Origin: Timema cristinae
Lineage: Eukaryota; Arthropoda; Insecta; Phasmatodea; Timematidae
Length of the DNA: 64,000 bases
Direction: 5' to 3'
Assembly: GCA_039000515.1 (NCBI GenBank)
Contig: JBCFYV010000012.1
Coordinates: 6,814,000-6,877,999, forward strand
Positions 12,601-25,395 of this stretch are shown here, piece by piece (position 1 is the first letter of the stretch; each line of letters starts with the position of its first letter). Made by a program: the position numbers and the translations under genes. Under the pieces are notes generated by a model. That model was not told the origin of the DNA, did not search any database, and saw nothing but the letters and a program-made list of their open reading frames with translations.

Positions 12601-15600
12601 TTTTTTGGGGTTCGGGTTTTTTGGGGGATGTTTTTTTTTCCAAAATTTTTTTTTTCCCCAAAGAAAATTTGGTATACACAAATTTTAAATAAAACCCTAC
12701 AAACCCTTAGGAACCATTGTTTTAATTAGTACATAAGTTAAAACCCCCAAAAGGGAAAAGAAAGACCGTGCAAAAAAAAAAAAGTGACTACGACTCTTGT
12801 GTTAAAACCTTTTTTTTAAAAAATTTGAAAAAACCCCCGGAACAAAAGCCCAATTGCTTAGATATATTACAATCCCCTTGATCAAAAAGTTATTAGGGAA
12901 ACTGTCCCCTTGAAAAAGTTTTGGGGGAAAATTTTTTCACTTGATCGAAAGAGAAAAAAATTCCCTTTAAATTTTTTTTTCTATTCACAAACTTATATGA
13001 GTTTTTGTTAGTAAGGCTGCCAAAAATCTTTTCCCTTTTAGGAGGGGTTCTACAATTTTTTTTACCGTAAAAAAAAAATTTTACAAGGTTTTTCCCTCTT
13101 TAAAAATTGGAATTTTTAATTTTTGCCTCAAAAAGATTTTAACAAAAAAAAATTAATAGCCCCAAAACCACTTTATGTTATGGTGGGGGGTTTTGTGTTT
13201 TTTTGTTTTTAATAAATACTTTATCTTTTAATTAAAAAATTGCTTTATTTTAACTTTTTTTCCACCATTGTTCAATCCCCCTTTTATAAAAATTTTTTTA
13301 AATTGTTGGTGTCAGAGGGTTTTCAAAGCTTTTTAAAGTGTTATTTTCTTTATATATGGATTGTAGAGATAGGCGATATTTAAATTGGGGGTGATTTTTT
13401 TCACCGTTACACCTTGATCCCGGGCCCATTTCCATTTAAATGGTTTTTAAAAAATTTCACTAAACTGAGATATTGAGGTTGGCTTTTTTAGAATTATTTT
13501 ACCGGCGGCCCGAAAATTGGGAAAATTTTCAAAGTATAAAAAACAAAGACCGGGGCCCTGAAAAATTTTATCATTTGGGAGGTCTTGCGATATGGTGACC
13601 CCCCAAATGCGGGCAGTAGCGGTTTTTATGTCCTTAATTCTCATTTTTTCAATAAAATTCTAAAAAAAAAAGCCTCCACATTTTTATTTTTTGGTGCAAA
13701 CTATATCTCCTTAAATTTTCCCAATTCAAAAACATTTAGGATGTTTCTAAAATTTTTTTTTTCCAAAACAAACTTAATAATTATATTTAAACTTTACAGG
13801 GGGTTTTTATTTTGAGATTAAAAAAATAATAATTTACACAATAAAAATTAAATATTTTTTTAGAAAATTTTCCCCCAAATTTTGGGATCTGTTTTAAAAG
13901 CAGATTTTTTTACAAGGGGAATTTTTTTCTTTTTTAATCAAAAAATTATTTTAAATTTAATATATATATAATATTTTTAATATACAATAAATATATTTTT
14001 ATAATATGTATTTTAATATCCCTATATATTTTATATATATATATATAGTATTAAAATTTCTAAACACAAAAACTACTTCAATACTAGTTTTTACCAAAAC
14101 CAAATTTAAAAAAGACTAGTCCCTTACCCTTTTGGGATTTTTGTTTTAAAATTTTGTTTAGTTTTTAAATTCACCGGCCCTCGTTGGTTTGATTATTTTG
14201 TTTCGGGGTTATTAATCCCTTAAATTTTGGGAAAAAATAATTTATTTAATCAGAAAATAATCTTTTTAATTTTTATTTGTATTTGGGGGTTTTTTTTATC
14301 GAAAACTTTCTTTTAAATTTAAAACGATTATATTATTTCAATTTGATTGCTAAAAAATTTTTAAATGTTGTTTTTGTTTTTAAAAAAATCAAACCCCTTT
14401 TCAGAGGGAAAGAAAAAAAGAAAAATAACATTTTTTTTAAAATTTTTAAACTACTGTTTTGAAAGAAAAAAATTCCCAAAAGGTTTTAAAAAATTTAAAG
14501 GTATAACAACAAAAATTCTACAAAAAAAAAACTAAAAAAAAATAAATATTTACAGCTCACTTTTATCATAAAATTCATTTTTATGTAGAGTTTTGAAAAC
14601 TTAGACCGCATCACCCCCAGTGTGTTTCTAAATTAACCCGGATGACATTAAATTTTAAAACCAAGTCGGTAGCGTGTCTGCCAATGAAAAAAAGTCCTGG
14701 GAAAAAATTCCTGAGGGGGCTGAAATATGTATCTTTGGTAAAATGGGGGAAATTTCCTCTTTCTCAATAAAAAATTTAAACCCGGTTTGGGGTTTGGGTT
14801 TTTGGGTGTCTTTTCTAGAAAAATTGTTAACTTAAAAGTCGCGTGCTGTTTATAATCAGTCAGTTTTTTAAAGTGCACTTTAAAATTTAAAAAAAAATAA
14901 TACTGTTTTTTTAAATTTTGTGAAACGAAACAATTTTAATGATTTTATCCAAATTATTAGAAAAATAGGTGGAATAATTTAAAATGTTATGATAATTGTA
15001 CTCCCCTATCGCCAAGCTTAATAATAGCGAGGCAGGGAAAAAATTTGTTGTTTTTCTTTTTAAAAAAAGCAAATGTATTGTTGAATGAAAATGTTTTTTT
15101 TGGACCCCTTTCCCCGAGACCCAGGGAAAGTTTGCGGGGGTCTCCCCCAAAGGACCCCAGTAAAAAGGCCCAACGTCAAAAAAAATTTGTAATCCTTTCT
15201 TTTTGCTAGAGCGTCCTTAGCAGCCCCGAAGGTGTGATAAAAACCCCCCTTTTAGCAACTAGATCCCCTTTTTCTAAAATTTAAAATAAAGTTTTGCAGG
15301 GTTTCGTCCCCTTTGCTAGTGGAAGCACGCTCAAATATCCAGCTTATTTATTTGGGGTTTGTGGGTAAAGGGGGGAGGTGGGGGTTTTGGGAATCCGGGC
15401 CGGGTTGGGGGTGAGGGTGGGTTTTTTTTTTTCCCAAAAATGTTTTTGCCCCTTTACCCTCCCCCCCAAATTGCGGGTTTACATTTTTGGTAATTTTTCC
15501 CCTTTCCCCCTAAACCCTACCCCCATGAGGGTTTATATAACTTTTAGTTATTAGCATATGGACCATTTTGGGGAAATGAGAAGGGGCAATAAAAAAATAA

Positions 15601-17402
15601 AAAATTACGCAGCTTAGAATCCCCAAAAATTTTTCACAAATTTAAAACAAAAAAATTGTTTTCTTTTTAAAAATGATTTTTAAAACCAATTATTTTGGGG
15701 GGTCTTTGCGGGGCAAAACACCACACACATACACACACCCCCCCACCCCCAAACACATAACACCCCACATATTTTATATATAAATATAAATTACAAAAAA
15801 AATATTTTCATAAGAAAAAAGGTAGAAATCAAAAGGGGTATGTTTGCTTTTTCTTAAAAGGTATAGGGGGGAAAACATTAAGGTTTAAAAAGACCCTTTC
15901 AATACGCTCAGTCAGCCCAAAATTTTTAAAAAAATTCAATGAAAACCCGTGTTTTTAATTTTTTAAGTGTTAATTCTATTTTTTAGAAAGGGGCCCGGGT
16001 TTTAAAAATTAAAAAACATAAGTATCAATAATTAAAAATTTGGGGGGGAAAAATGTCCCCCTTGCTCTTGCAATTTTTGATTTTTCCCTTGCAAGAGCGG
16101 TTTCTGAATAATATGCGCCCCTTGACACTTTGGGAATTTTTATTTGTTTTTTAATCCAAAAAATTTTCGGGGCACTTTCTTTTTTGTAGGGGCATATTTA
16201 AAGTGATAAAAGGATTTTCCCTTTTAGTGGCCATTTCCCTGAAAAACGTGTTTCATGCAACAAGATTGAATGTTGATTTTTGTATTCTTTGTTGAGTACA
16301 AGTGCACTTTTTAGTTTTTAGTTGTGCAAATACAAAAACAAAAATTGGGCCTCCCCAAAAATATTGATAAAGAGGTACGAAATTAAATTTGTAAAAATTT
16401 TTTTTTTACATAAATTTTAACTGTTTCCAGCACGTGGTCGGGTCAATTTTTCTTTATTCAAGTCATTTTCTCAACAATACTGCTCGCTGGAACGGGTTGT
16501 AGCAAAGAATGCCCAGAAAAACCCAAAACAAATATTGGATTCAAATAAGTAAAACTAACTAAAATCTTTTTTAAAAAAAAATCTTGAGTTTAGTAATTTT
16601 TTAAAAAATTTACGTTTTAAATTTATTATATTTCCCTAATTAAATATTTTTAATAAAGTTTAAGAGAGTGAAGGGATTTAAAAAATTTTCATGAGTCCCG
16701 GCCAGAAGGCAGGGGTTTTTTTCAAATAACAAAGTGAACTAGGCCAGTTCGGGGGTTTCCCAATTTGGGGGAAAAAGGGTATAAAATAAGGGGCTGTTTA
16801 TCAAAGGTGAATTTTTGGTTTTTTTTAAAGATCGTTTTAAAAATTTTTTTTTGATTTACTTAAAAAATTTAAAATTAATTGATCTTCCTTTTAAATTTTA
16901 CAAAAACACGGATAATCAAGATTTCGCCGTTTTTATTTACACCCAACAAGGTACTAGTTTTAAAAACAATTTAGCGCCAATTTAATTGAAAACCTTAGAA
17001 AAAAATTGATGGTTTTAAAATTTATTTCCCTTTTTCGTTGGGTTTAGGGAAGTAAAAAAAAATAATTGGGCGAAAAATTTTTCTAAAAAGTGGCTTTTAA
17101 ATATCAAATTATGCCAAAATACAACTTCAACTTATTTGGGATAGGGGAAAATCTATTAATTAAAATTTAATGCATTTTTGGAATTTGCATCAATTTGCTT
17201 TTGTTTTTTTGGATAGTAATAGTTTGGGTTTAAAATTTATTTTTTAAATTTTGAGCAGCAATTTTTTGGGAAAAAGGTTTAGTAACTAGCACACTGGATT
17301 AGGTTTAGAAATTTTTTGATTTTTTCTATGGACCAATTGTGACTAACTTTTTTTTTATTCAGTCTAGTTTAAATATATTTCTTTTTTTATTGTGTAAGTA
17401 TT
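6601..17402. other. smeared AT-rich DNA with simple repeats, no gene seen
   Basis: The sequence is dominated by homopolymer runs. Simple repeats stand out: a TA-rich block at 13,960-14,050 and a CA-rich block at 15,716-15,770. Open frames here, up to 175 codons near 10,324-10,851, translate to Lys/Phe/Gly/Pro runs and have no domain signal. I can support nothing else. Confidence 0.6.
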
Positions 17403-17725
17403 ACCTTATTATTAGCCCGGTCTTTCTTTCCCGTTCGGGTTATCGAAATTTTCCCCTAAAAGGGTAATGGTTTGGGTGATTGTTAGATGAAAATTTTGGA
17501 GGACCCTCAGTTTTAACCCTGGGGAAAGAAACCCCGGTGGAGGCCCTGGCTTTTCCCCCTATTTTACAAGTTGTGTTTAATACACGTCTTGCCGAGGTGA
17601 AGGGAAAGGGTTTTGGGAATAAAAAAAAAATCTGTTTCCCGGGAAACCCAAAAATTTAACCCCCCGACCCCCGGGACAGTGTCCCACACCTTACCCAGGG
17701 GTTTGGGCCGGCCTGGTTCCCCCCA
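17403..17725 (-). repeat. tRNA-derived SINE copy, near full length, smeared
   Basis: Read on the minus strand this is the same element as the clean copy at 61,431-61,725. From left to right it shows the ATT-type tail, the block cccgttcgggttat, ggtaatggt..gggtgatt, the region matching the clean copy's ccaccgtggttcg reversed, and the tRNA-like head ending near 17,720. Many bases are smeared into neighbours, but block order and spacing are kept. Confidence 0.65.
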
Positions 17726-20214
17726 AAATTTTTCTGGGGTAAAGTATAGTTATTAAAAATTTTAAATTTTAAAAATTTTTTTTTTCTAAGAACCCTTTTT
17801 AAATTTAAAACTTAAAAATTTTTTTTTTAGAATTTATTTACATTTTTAAAAAATGTTTGATTAAAAATATCAATAAAATAGTTGGGATTAGACCCGGGTT
17901 TATTTTAATTTAGCTTACATAAAAATATTACCCAAACACTAGTTAGAAAAAAATTTCTTTTAAACTATTTTCTATTTAAAATTTTTAAAACGATAAATTT
18001 TTTACTTCTTTTATATATATCAATTTTTTACCAAAGCATGTTATCCAGTTTTTCCCCCAAACCGTAAAACAGTACAAAATATAACCTGGATGAAACACAT
18101 CCACCCGATTTTCAAGTAAAAAACTCCTTGATGATTTAATTATTCGATACTTGACACAGGGGAAAACTTTACAAGCAATTGACTTGGAAAAAACAAGTCC
18201 CCGTAAAAAAAAGTTGTTAATTAAAATATTTTTTAAAAATTTTTTTGAAAGAAAACTACTTAATTTTCATTTAAATTTCACTTTAATTTTGTTTTTTTGT
18301 TGATATTTCATTTCTGTCAATGGAATTTGTTATTTAAGGGACGGTTAAAAAAAAAATCTAGTCATTAATTAAACTTTTTTAGTCATTTTTTTAAATGTTA
18401 TGCTTAAAGTATTTTAGTTATTAAAGGAAAAAACTGCCAAAGTTAAACTTTTTTTCAAACAAAAAAACTTAATCAAAAATTTTGGTTTCTTTTTCCCACC
18501 CTTTTTTAAAATTTCTTTTTAAAATTTTTTTTTTATCATCCAATTAATTTTTTTTTTATTTGGAAAAAGAATGGGGGAAAAATAAGTTTGACTAAAAAAA
18601 TTTTAAAATTTAAATTGATATTTCCAGCCCCCAAAAATTTTTGAAACCAAAATGTCATCCCGCACAAGGGCCCTTTTTTGAATTTATTTTCGCATATTTA
18701 AAATTTTTCCAACTATATTTGAACTTAAATTTTTTTTCCCTTCATTTAAACATTTGGGATCAAAATAAAATTTTTAGGTTTTTTAAAGGGGCCCACAATT
18801 TTTAAAAAAAGAATTTAAAAACAAAATAAAAAGTGGCAAATTTAAAATTTTATAAACAAAAAAATTCAGCAAAATTTACTTCTATTTGGAGGTTTTTCGT
18901 TTTAAAATTTTTTTCATTTCCTCAAAAAAATATTTTAAAAAACGTTCATTTTTTAAAAAAGAACCCCTTCCCTTTTTACTAAAAAAAGGGACAAAAAGGC
19001 AAATCAGATCCAACCCCTTTTGTGAAAAAATGCCCTTTAAAAAGGGGTGTCAAAACATTGGGGGAGATAAATTCAGAGCCCATTTTAAAAAAAACCCTTT
19101 TACTCTTTAAGTTAAAAAAAATTCTATTTTAAAAAAAATTTTCACTTGGCTTCCAAGTGCCCCGGGGGAATTCTCAGAAACAGAAAAGATTATTTAAAAA
19201 GGGGGAAAAACAGCCGGATGAAAACCAATAAAAATAATATGATGAAACCCTTTTTTTATTACGTTGTAAGAGGACATTAAAAAAAAAAGTGGGGTTTTTA
19301 TTCGTTATTCTCCCTCAGTTTGCACGCATTTTATTAATGTGTAATATGGCCGTGTTTAAAATTTCCCCCCTTGGCGGGGGAAACTGTGTCCCCTTGTGTG
19401 ACCCGGGTGGCGCCGTACCGCGGGAAGGCCCGTGCAAAAAACAGACACAGAGCACCTTTTTGCCCGAGAAACCCCCCCCCTTTAGAGTTTAATGAAATTT
19501 GCACCTGTTAAAATTTTTTGTACCTTTCACGAAAACCGACTTTTGGGTTTAAAAAAAATAAAAAACCCCTTTTGGGGAATTGGAGAATCCGCTTATGGAT
19601 GGGATACATTTAGTTTTCTTTTTTCCTTGAAAAAAGAGTTTCCCTGTCTTTTATAAAGGGAAATTTTGGTAAAAAAGGAAAAAATTTATAAACATTTTTT
19701 AAAAACTTTTTTCATACTTTTTTTTTAATCAAGTCATGTGAAAGTAAGCTGCCCAAATTTTTGGTAGAAAGTATCATTAACCCTAAACATACCCGATTTA
19801 AAAATAAAAAAGTATTTAATGTGGATCACAACCAAAAAGTTTTTTTTTTTTAAACCCTTTTTCATACCGGGAAACCCAAATTTTAGTTAGATGGCGACCA
19901 AAGGGGTAATTTGCAATTTTCCATTTAGTAATATTTATACAAAAAAAAAAATTTTACTTCAACGAATGGGGGGAAAAATTTATTTTTATCAAAAAAAAAA
20001 CGAGAGTTTCGTATTTGTTTTGTCGTGGCCCTTGGGGAAAAAATTTTTAAAACCCATTTTGTGTCACATAAAATTGAACCCACTTTTTATTTTTTCGTTT
20101 TTTTTTAGAGAAAGTATTGGGCTTGAAAAATTTTTTACCTCGAGCTTATGGGTTTCTTGGCCCCTTTATATGTCTTCAAGCCAAAAAAATTTGGGCTTTA
20201 TAAAAATAATTTAA
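17726..20214. other. AT-rich DNA, no gene seen
   Basis: No coding frame with a recognisable domain, no tandem repeat and no RNA gene could be found. Homopolymer smearing is moderate. Confidence 0.5.
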
Positions 20215-20430
20215 TTTTTATTATTTTTTTTTTACCGGGATCTTATACCCGTTGGGTTTTTTTTTAAAGCAATTAGCTCATGGTAATGGTAGGGTTTATT
20301 GTGAGATGAAAAGGGGGGACCCACAGTTTAACTGGAATCCGAAAACCAAAGGTGGAGGGCCCGGGATTCCACACATTCCCCAAAAATGTGAATTTAAAAC
20401 ATGAACCCCCGGACCCCCCAACCCCAGATT
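20215..20430 (-). repeat. tRNA-derived SINE copy, shortened
   Basis: Matches the clean SINE at 61.4 kb on the opposite strand. The tail block ataccc-gttggg, tggtaatggtagggt, attgtgagatgaaa and cagtttaactgg are all present. Part of the middle is missing, and the copy ends in a stretch that corresponds to the tRNA B-box side of the head near 20,400-20,425. Confidence 0.6.
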
Positions 20431-22479
20431 ATAAAAATCTTGTCTTTTCTCTTTGGGTTTTTCTGTTTGTACTTGAGGTAACGATTAAAAGTTTTAATGG
20501 TTTATTTTCCCAATTTGATATTTGAATTTTTATATTGTCATTTCTCGGGACAAATCGTAAATTTTTATTCTAGCCCTAAAATTAAAGGCCGGTAGCTTAC
20601 CCGTTTAAAAAATTTATTTTTTTTAAAAATTTTAAATATCTAGAAAATGGCTTTAAAAACCCCATGCTATTTTTTTTAGATATTTGAGGAGAGATTTTAG
20701 TTTAACTAATGACAATACGCTTTTTGGCATGTGAATTTTTAAATTTAATTTGGTCTTTTACATGAGTTTTTTATCCATTTTCCTCTATAAGATTCCCGTT
20801 CTAAAAAATATTTTTGGGATTTTATTTTGGTTTTTTAAATAGGCCGTCATATTAATTTTTTAATTTTTAAGATAGTTTTTTTTAGAAATATGCTTCAATG
20901 ATTTCCCAAAAAAAAATTTAAAAAGAAGAAATTTATATTTTTACAAATAATTAATAGGGTCTATATATATTTATTTGAGGTAATTTTCGTCCCTTTTTTT
21001 AAACAACTTCATATCAGCACAGTGAATTTTGATGAGTGAAAGCGAAAGGGCCTTACCCTTTTTTTTTGGAAAAAGGGATTTTTATATAAACCCTTTTAGG
21101 GTTCTTTTTTCAAACTCACCCAAACAACATGAGAATAACGTCTTTACTTGAAGAAGCTGGCTGCAGATTTTTATCATTCAAGAAAAATCCCCCTCGAGCC
21201 CCAGCTTGGGGCTTAAACCAAGAAAATTTGGTTTTGAGGGGAGAATTTTTTTCCCAAAAAAACCCCCTTTTAGGGGTTTAATTTTTTAAAAGTCAAAAAT
21301 TTAAATAATTTTCCCACTAATGAAAGTGGGGGGGATAACCCCAAAACCCCCTTTTTGTTCTCCCCCTTTAAATCCCCCCCCCCCCTGGGAAAATAAAGCC
21401 TGCGTCAGTATGGGTTTGTTCCTATCATGAATTTTGGCCCGTTTTTAAAGAAACTCAATTTAAACTTGGAATTCACGTGTACCCTAAGGTGTTTCATTTT
21501 GTTTGGGAAAAAATAAAAATGTAAAAATTTCTGCAGACTTTTTTTTTACGCCCCGGGTTCCCCAGTTTATGTTTTAAAAAATAAAATTTTGCCAAATTTC
21601 AAGTAGGGTTTTTATTATTTAGAGGTTTTCACACTTTTATCAGGTTTTGTTAAAATAGGCCCAAAAAAAAACGATTGTTCAATGTTAAAAAACTTTTTTT
21701 GGGGAAAAATAGAAATATTAAAATTAAAAAAAATATTAAAAAATTTGAAAAATAAGATTTTAAAAGTAGTTTGATAGGCAAAACATGTGTTTTAAATTAA
21801 AAAACTTTTGAAAGATTTTTCAATCCCTTCTTTTGTTCGCTTGGTGAAAAACTTTTCCCGTGGTGCTCGCCCAGTCTCAATTTGAAATTTTTTTTGTTGT
21901 TCGTCCCTGATTGATTCGTTAAACTTTCTTTAGAGGAATTCCCCTTTTGCCCGGGATTTTTAAACCCCCTTAAAAATTTGTTTTACTTTGGGTTCTTAGA
22001 GAATCCTGCAGTACTCGGGCACCCTTGTGGATCCCCAAAAAATTTAAAGAATGTCTTTGTTTTATTATTAACGAAATGGCTCAGGTCTTTTCCTTCAAAA
22101 TTTAAGGTTTTTACCCTCTAATTTTTTTCATTTCCTTTTTTTTTGAAAGGTTTAGTTTCTAAATTTTTTGTTATATTTTCCCCTTTAAAAGCATGAAATT
22201 TTCGTTCGTCCCAAAAAAAAAATACTACGTTTGTTTCTAACAGATACCAAAGGTGTCTCCTTAGCAAATGTGGGGGCACTTTTTTGACGTTTTGATTGGG
22301 TAAGTGCTCAGAAGCTGTAGCATTTTCCCCAAAAAATTTTTTGGAGCCCCCCTCGACCTTTCAATTGGGCCCCGTTTTTCCCAAAAAACAAACATTTTAT
22401 GAGGTAAAAAATGTTTCAACCCCCTTTCATTCCTTTCAATTTCGTTTTAGGAAAAACTTAAATGTTTGGTGGAGAGGGG

Positions 22480-24090
22480 CAATTTTTAGTGTTTTATTTT
22501 TTTTGCCCTAAAACCCTTTCTTGATGCAGAGCTCCTGGGATTCCCGAAAATGATGTCGTTTTTAGACCAAACTCCTAGGGACAGGGGTGAGAGTTGTAAT
22601 AACTCTTTTTTTAATCTTCTCTTTGGGTGACTTCCTCCCTTAGGGCATTTTGGTTTTTTGGAAATTTTAAAACCTTGAACGGGACTTTCTTTTATCCCGC
22701 CCTTGTCGTATTGACTTATTTTCAAGTGGGAAATCCCCAGATTTGGAACTTTTTGGGAAAAAACTAGATGTTTGGGGTCACTTTATGGTATGCCACAAAA
22801 ACTCCCCAAACACTCTTTTAATATTAAATTCATGGGGGTGAAAGACGCCAAGTAAAACAAATTTAAAGTTCGTTTTTGAATTCTCATGGCCCCCTTTGGG
22901 TCAGTCCTGAATTAGATGCTGTAGTACCAAAAAATTTTCCGGGTGATATTTTCAAGTAGCCCAAAACGTTCCACTTCCCGAATAAATACTTTTAGGGCCC
23001 TCTGCTCCCAAATGCCTTTCAGTGCAACGGGTTTCGCCAAGAAAAAAGTCCAAAAAAACTTTGCCAAATCACTGAACTGCTTTTTATCTTTCCCAAAATT
23101 TTTTTTAAATTCCCATGGGCAAATGGGGGGGAACAGTTTACTTTTCACAAATTTCAAGACCAAATGAGGAGGATTTTCAAAAGGGGTAACTTTTTAGTTT
23201 TCTTTGCCCCCCTTTTTTCTATTAATCACCCGGGGCTCGGTAAACGGTAGCCCGGGGCTACGGGAAAAAGTTTTAAAAATCGTGGCCAAGGCTCTTTGCA
23301 TTTTTTCCCTTTAAAAGAAGTACTTGCTTGTCAAATTTGAAAGCTGTTCCGATCACAAATAGACGTGAGTGTTGATCAAGAGGTTTTAATCTAAAGGGCT
23401 TGAACGTAATTTTTTTGTTGCTGGAGGCGGGAAAAATTGGCCTCTTGGTCCCCCCAGATGTTTATGATGTTTGGGGATAAGACTTTCCAGTATAACTGTT
23501 TATTGATTTCAGCAAAATCTTTGTATTGGTTTTTTTTATATGAAACTTTTTTTTTATTCTTTTGGGACACTTAGTTTTTAAATTTTTGAGGTGAAAAAAA
23601 AAGTTACTCCACTCGTAAAAGAACTCATTTCGATCTTCCCCTTTGTGACCTAAAAAAATTCTTTATCTTTTTTGTGATTTTGCTTAATTGTCCATCCATT
23701 TTTCCAGGAAATTTTCAAATAAACGATGAGATTACCTTTTTTCCCAAAACTGCCATTTTTACTTTTTCTTTATCCGTGTTTCTCGATTTCCCCTCTACCC
23801 AAAATTTTGGTATTCTTTGTACAGTTCTGTTTTTCCAGCTTTGGGTATTCTCCTCCGTTTTAAAAGGATTATTGCTTTTCCCCCACACTTCCTGTGGGTT
23901 GTAATGGTAGATTTAGCAGCACTGAAAAGTATTTTTTCTTTCCTTGTGATGATAAAAAAAACTAAAAGCATTGTTCCTTTGAAGGGCACCGGCTCCCAAA
24001 AAAAAATCACCACTTGGCACCTTTTTTTAGCACCCCCAAAATTTTTTTTTGGTTCCCTTTTTTTAAAATTAAATTTCCCCCCCAAAAAAA
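22480..24090 (-). other. unidentified coding-like sequence
   Basis: Several minus-strand frames look protein-like and follow one another. They include KRRRIPKAGKTELYKEYQ near 23,850, REVERFGLLENITRKIFW near 22,960, and a Lys/Pro-rich stretch at 22,486-22,725. Composition is less smeared than the flanks. I do not recognise a family. It could be a decayed transposable element or a host gene fragment. Both strands show open frames, so even the strand is only the better guess. Confidence 0.2.
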
Positions 24091-25194
24091 TAAAAGAAAA
24101 TTTTTAAAAAACCCCCTTTTTTGAAAAAACCCCTTAAATTATTAAAAAAATTTTAATTTCAATGTGTAAAAAAACCCTAAATACTATCCAATCTTCTTAA
24201 AATTTTTTTTTTTATATTTTTACTACTGAGACCGGGGGTAGGCAAAGTCATAGGGAAAAAACATTTTTTTGGGAAAAAAAAAAACCCCCAAAATTTTTAA
24301 CCCCGGGGTTTTTAAATGAATTTTTTTTTTTAATCCCCCCTTCACCCAAAAAATTTTTTTAGGGGGGGGGTGTCAAATTTTAAAAGGGGAAAAAACCCCC
24401 TTTTTTTTGCATAATTTTCCCTAAAAAAAAAATTTTAAATTTGAGTTTTTTATTACATTTAAAAACATCGAAAAAATTAAATCAAGTATTCGAAATAAAT
24501 CCAAAAAAAATTTTCCCCCCTTTTTAAAATATTTTTAAAAAAAAGGGGGAAAAAATTATGATTTTTGCCATTTTTAAAAAAAAAAAGTGGACTATTTTTT
24601 TTTTTTTTTAAATATCCTTAAACGGGGTTCGTTTTCTTTAAATTAAAATTTTAATGACTAGGTTTATTCAGTGCATTATATGAGTCGGCCCCAAAATTGC
24701 CCCCTTAAAATTTCCCCAAAAAAACCCCAATTTTTAAATTTAATTTCCCCAAAACAAAATTTCTCTTTTTTGGGGCATTTTTTTTTGTTTACTCCCTTTC
24801 ATTTTACAAACCCATCTGGGGTTATCCACCTTTTTTTCCCTAACATGGGGGGAAATGGGGAAATTTTTCAGTTTTTTGGAAATTTTTAGCGGTTTTCTTG
24901 GTGGAAAATTTTAAAAAACCAAAATTTTGGAAAAACAAATCCTACGTAAACCCGGGGCCCGGGACCCCAAAACCCCGAAAGCCCTCCCCCTTAAAAATTA
25001 GCTTTCCCCAAAAGGGGGGAACCAAACCCCTGAAAACCCCCATTTTGGTTTTAGAAATTTTTGCTTGTTTTTGGGCCCAAATATAATGGTGAGTGGGCTT
25101 TTTGACATTTTTGAATGTTTTTTTCCCCTTGTAAAATTTTAATTTAAAAAAAATTTTAAAAATAATAATAATAATTTTAAAATTTTTTTATTAT

Positions 25195-25395
25195 TTTTTA
25201 TTATTATTATTATTATTATTAAATTTTTTATTTTTTTTAGACCGCGTTTTTTTACCCCTTTGGGTTTTACCACTTACGCAAAAATTTTTTAATGGTAGGG
25301 GGATTGTGAAATGAAACCCCCTTTTTAAAGGGGAAAACCAAACCCAAAAGGGGGGGGCCTGGCTTTCCCCAAAATTTTTTGTCCCCGGTATGTTT
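25195..25395 (-). repeat. tRNA-derived SINE copy, truncated and heavily smeared
   Basis: A run of ATT triplets (25,201-25,220) is the reversed AAT tail. It is followed by gaccgcg, accacttacgc, aatggtaggggg and attgtgaaatgaa, in the order seen in the clean copy at 61.4 kb. Beyond about 25,390 the match is lost. Confidence 0.55.
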
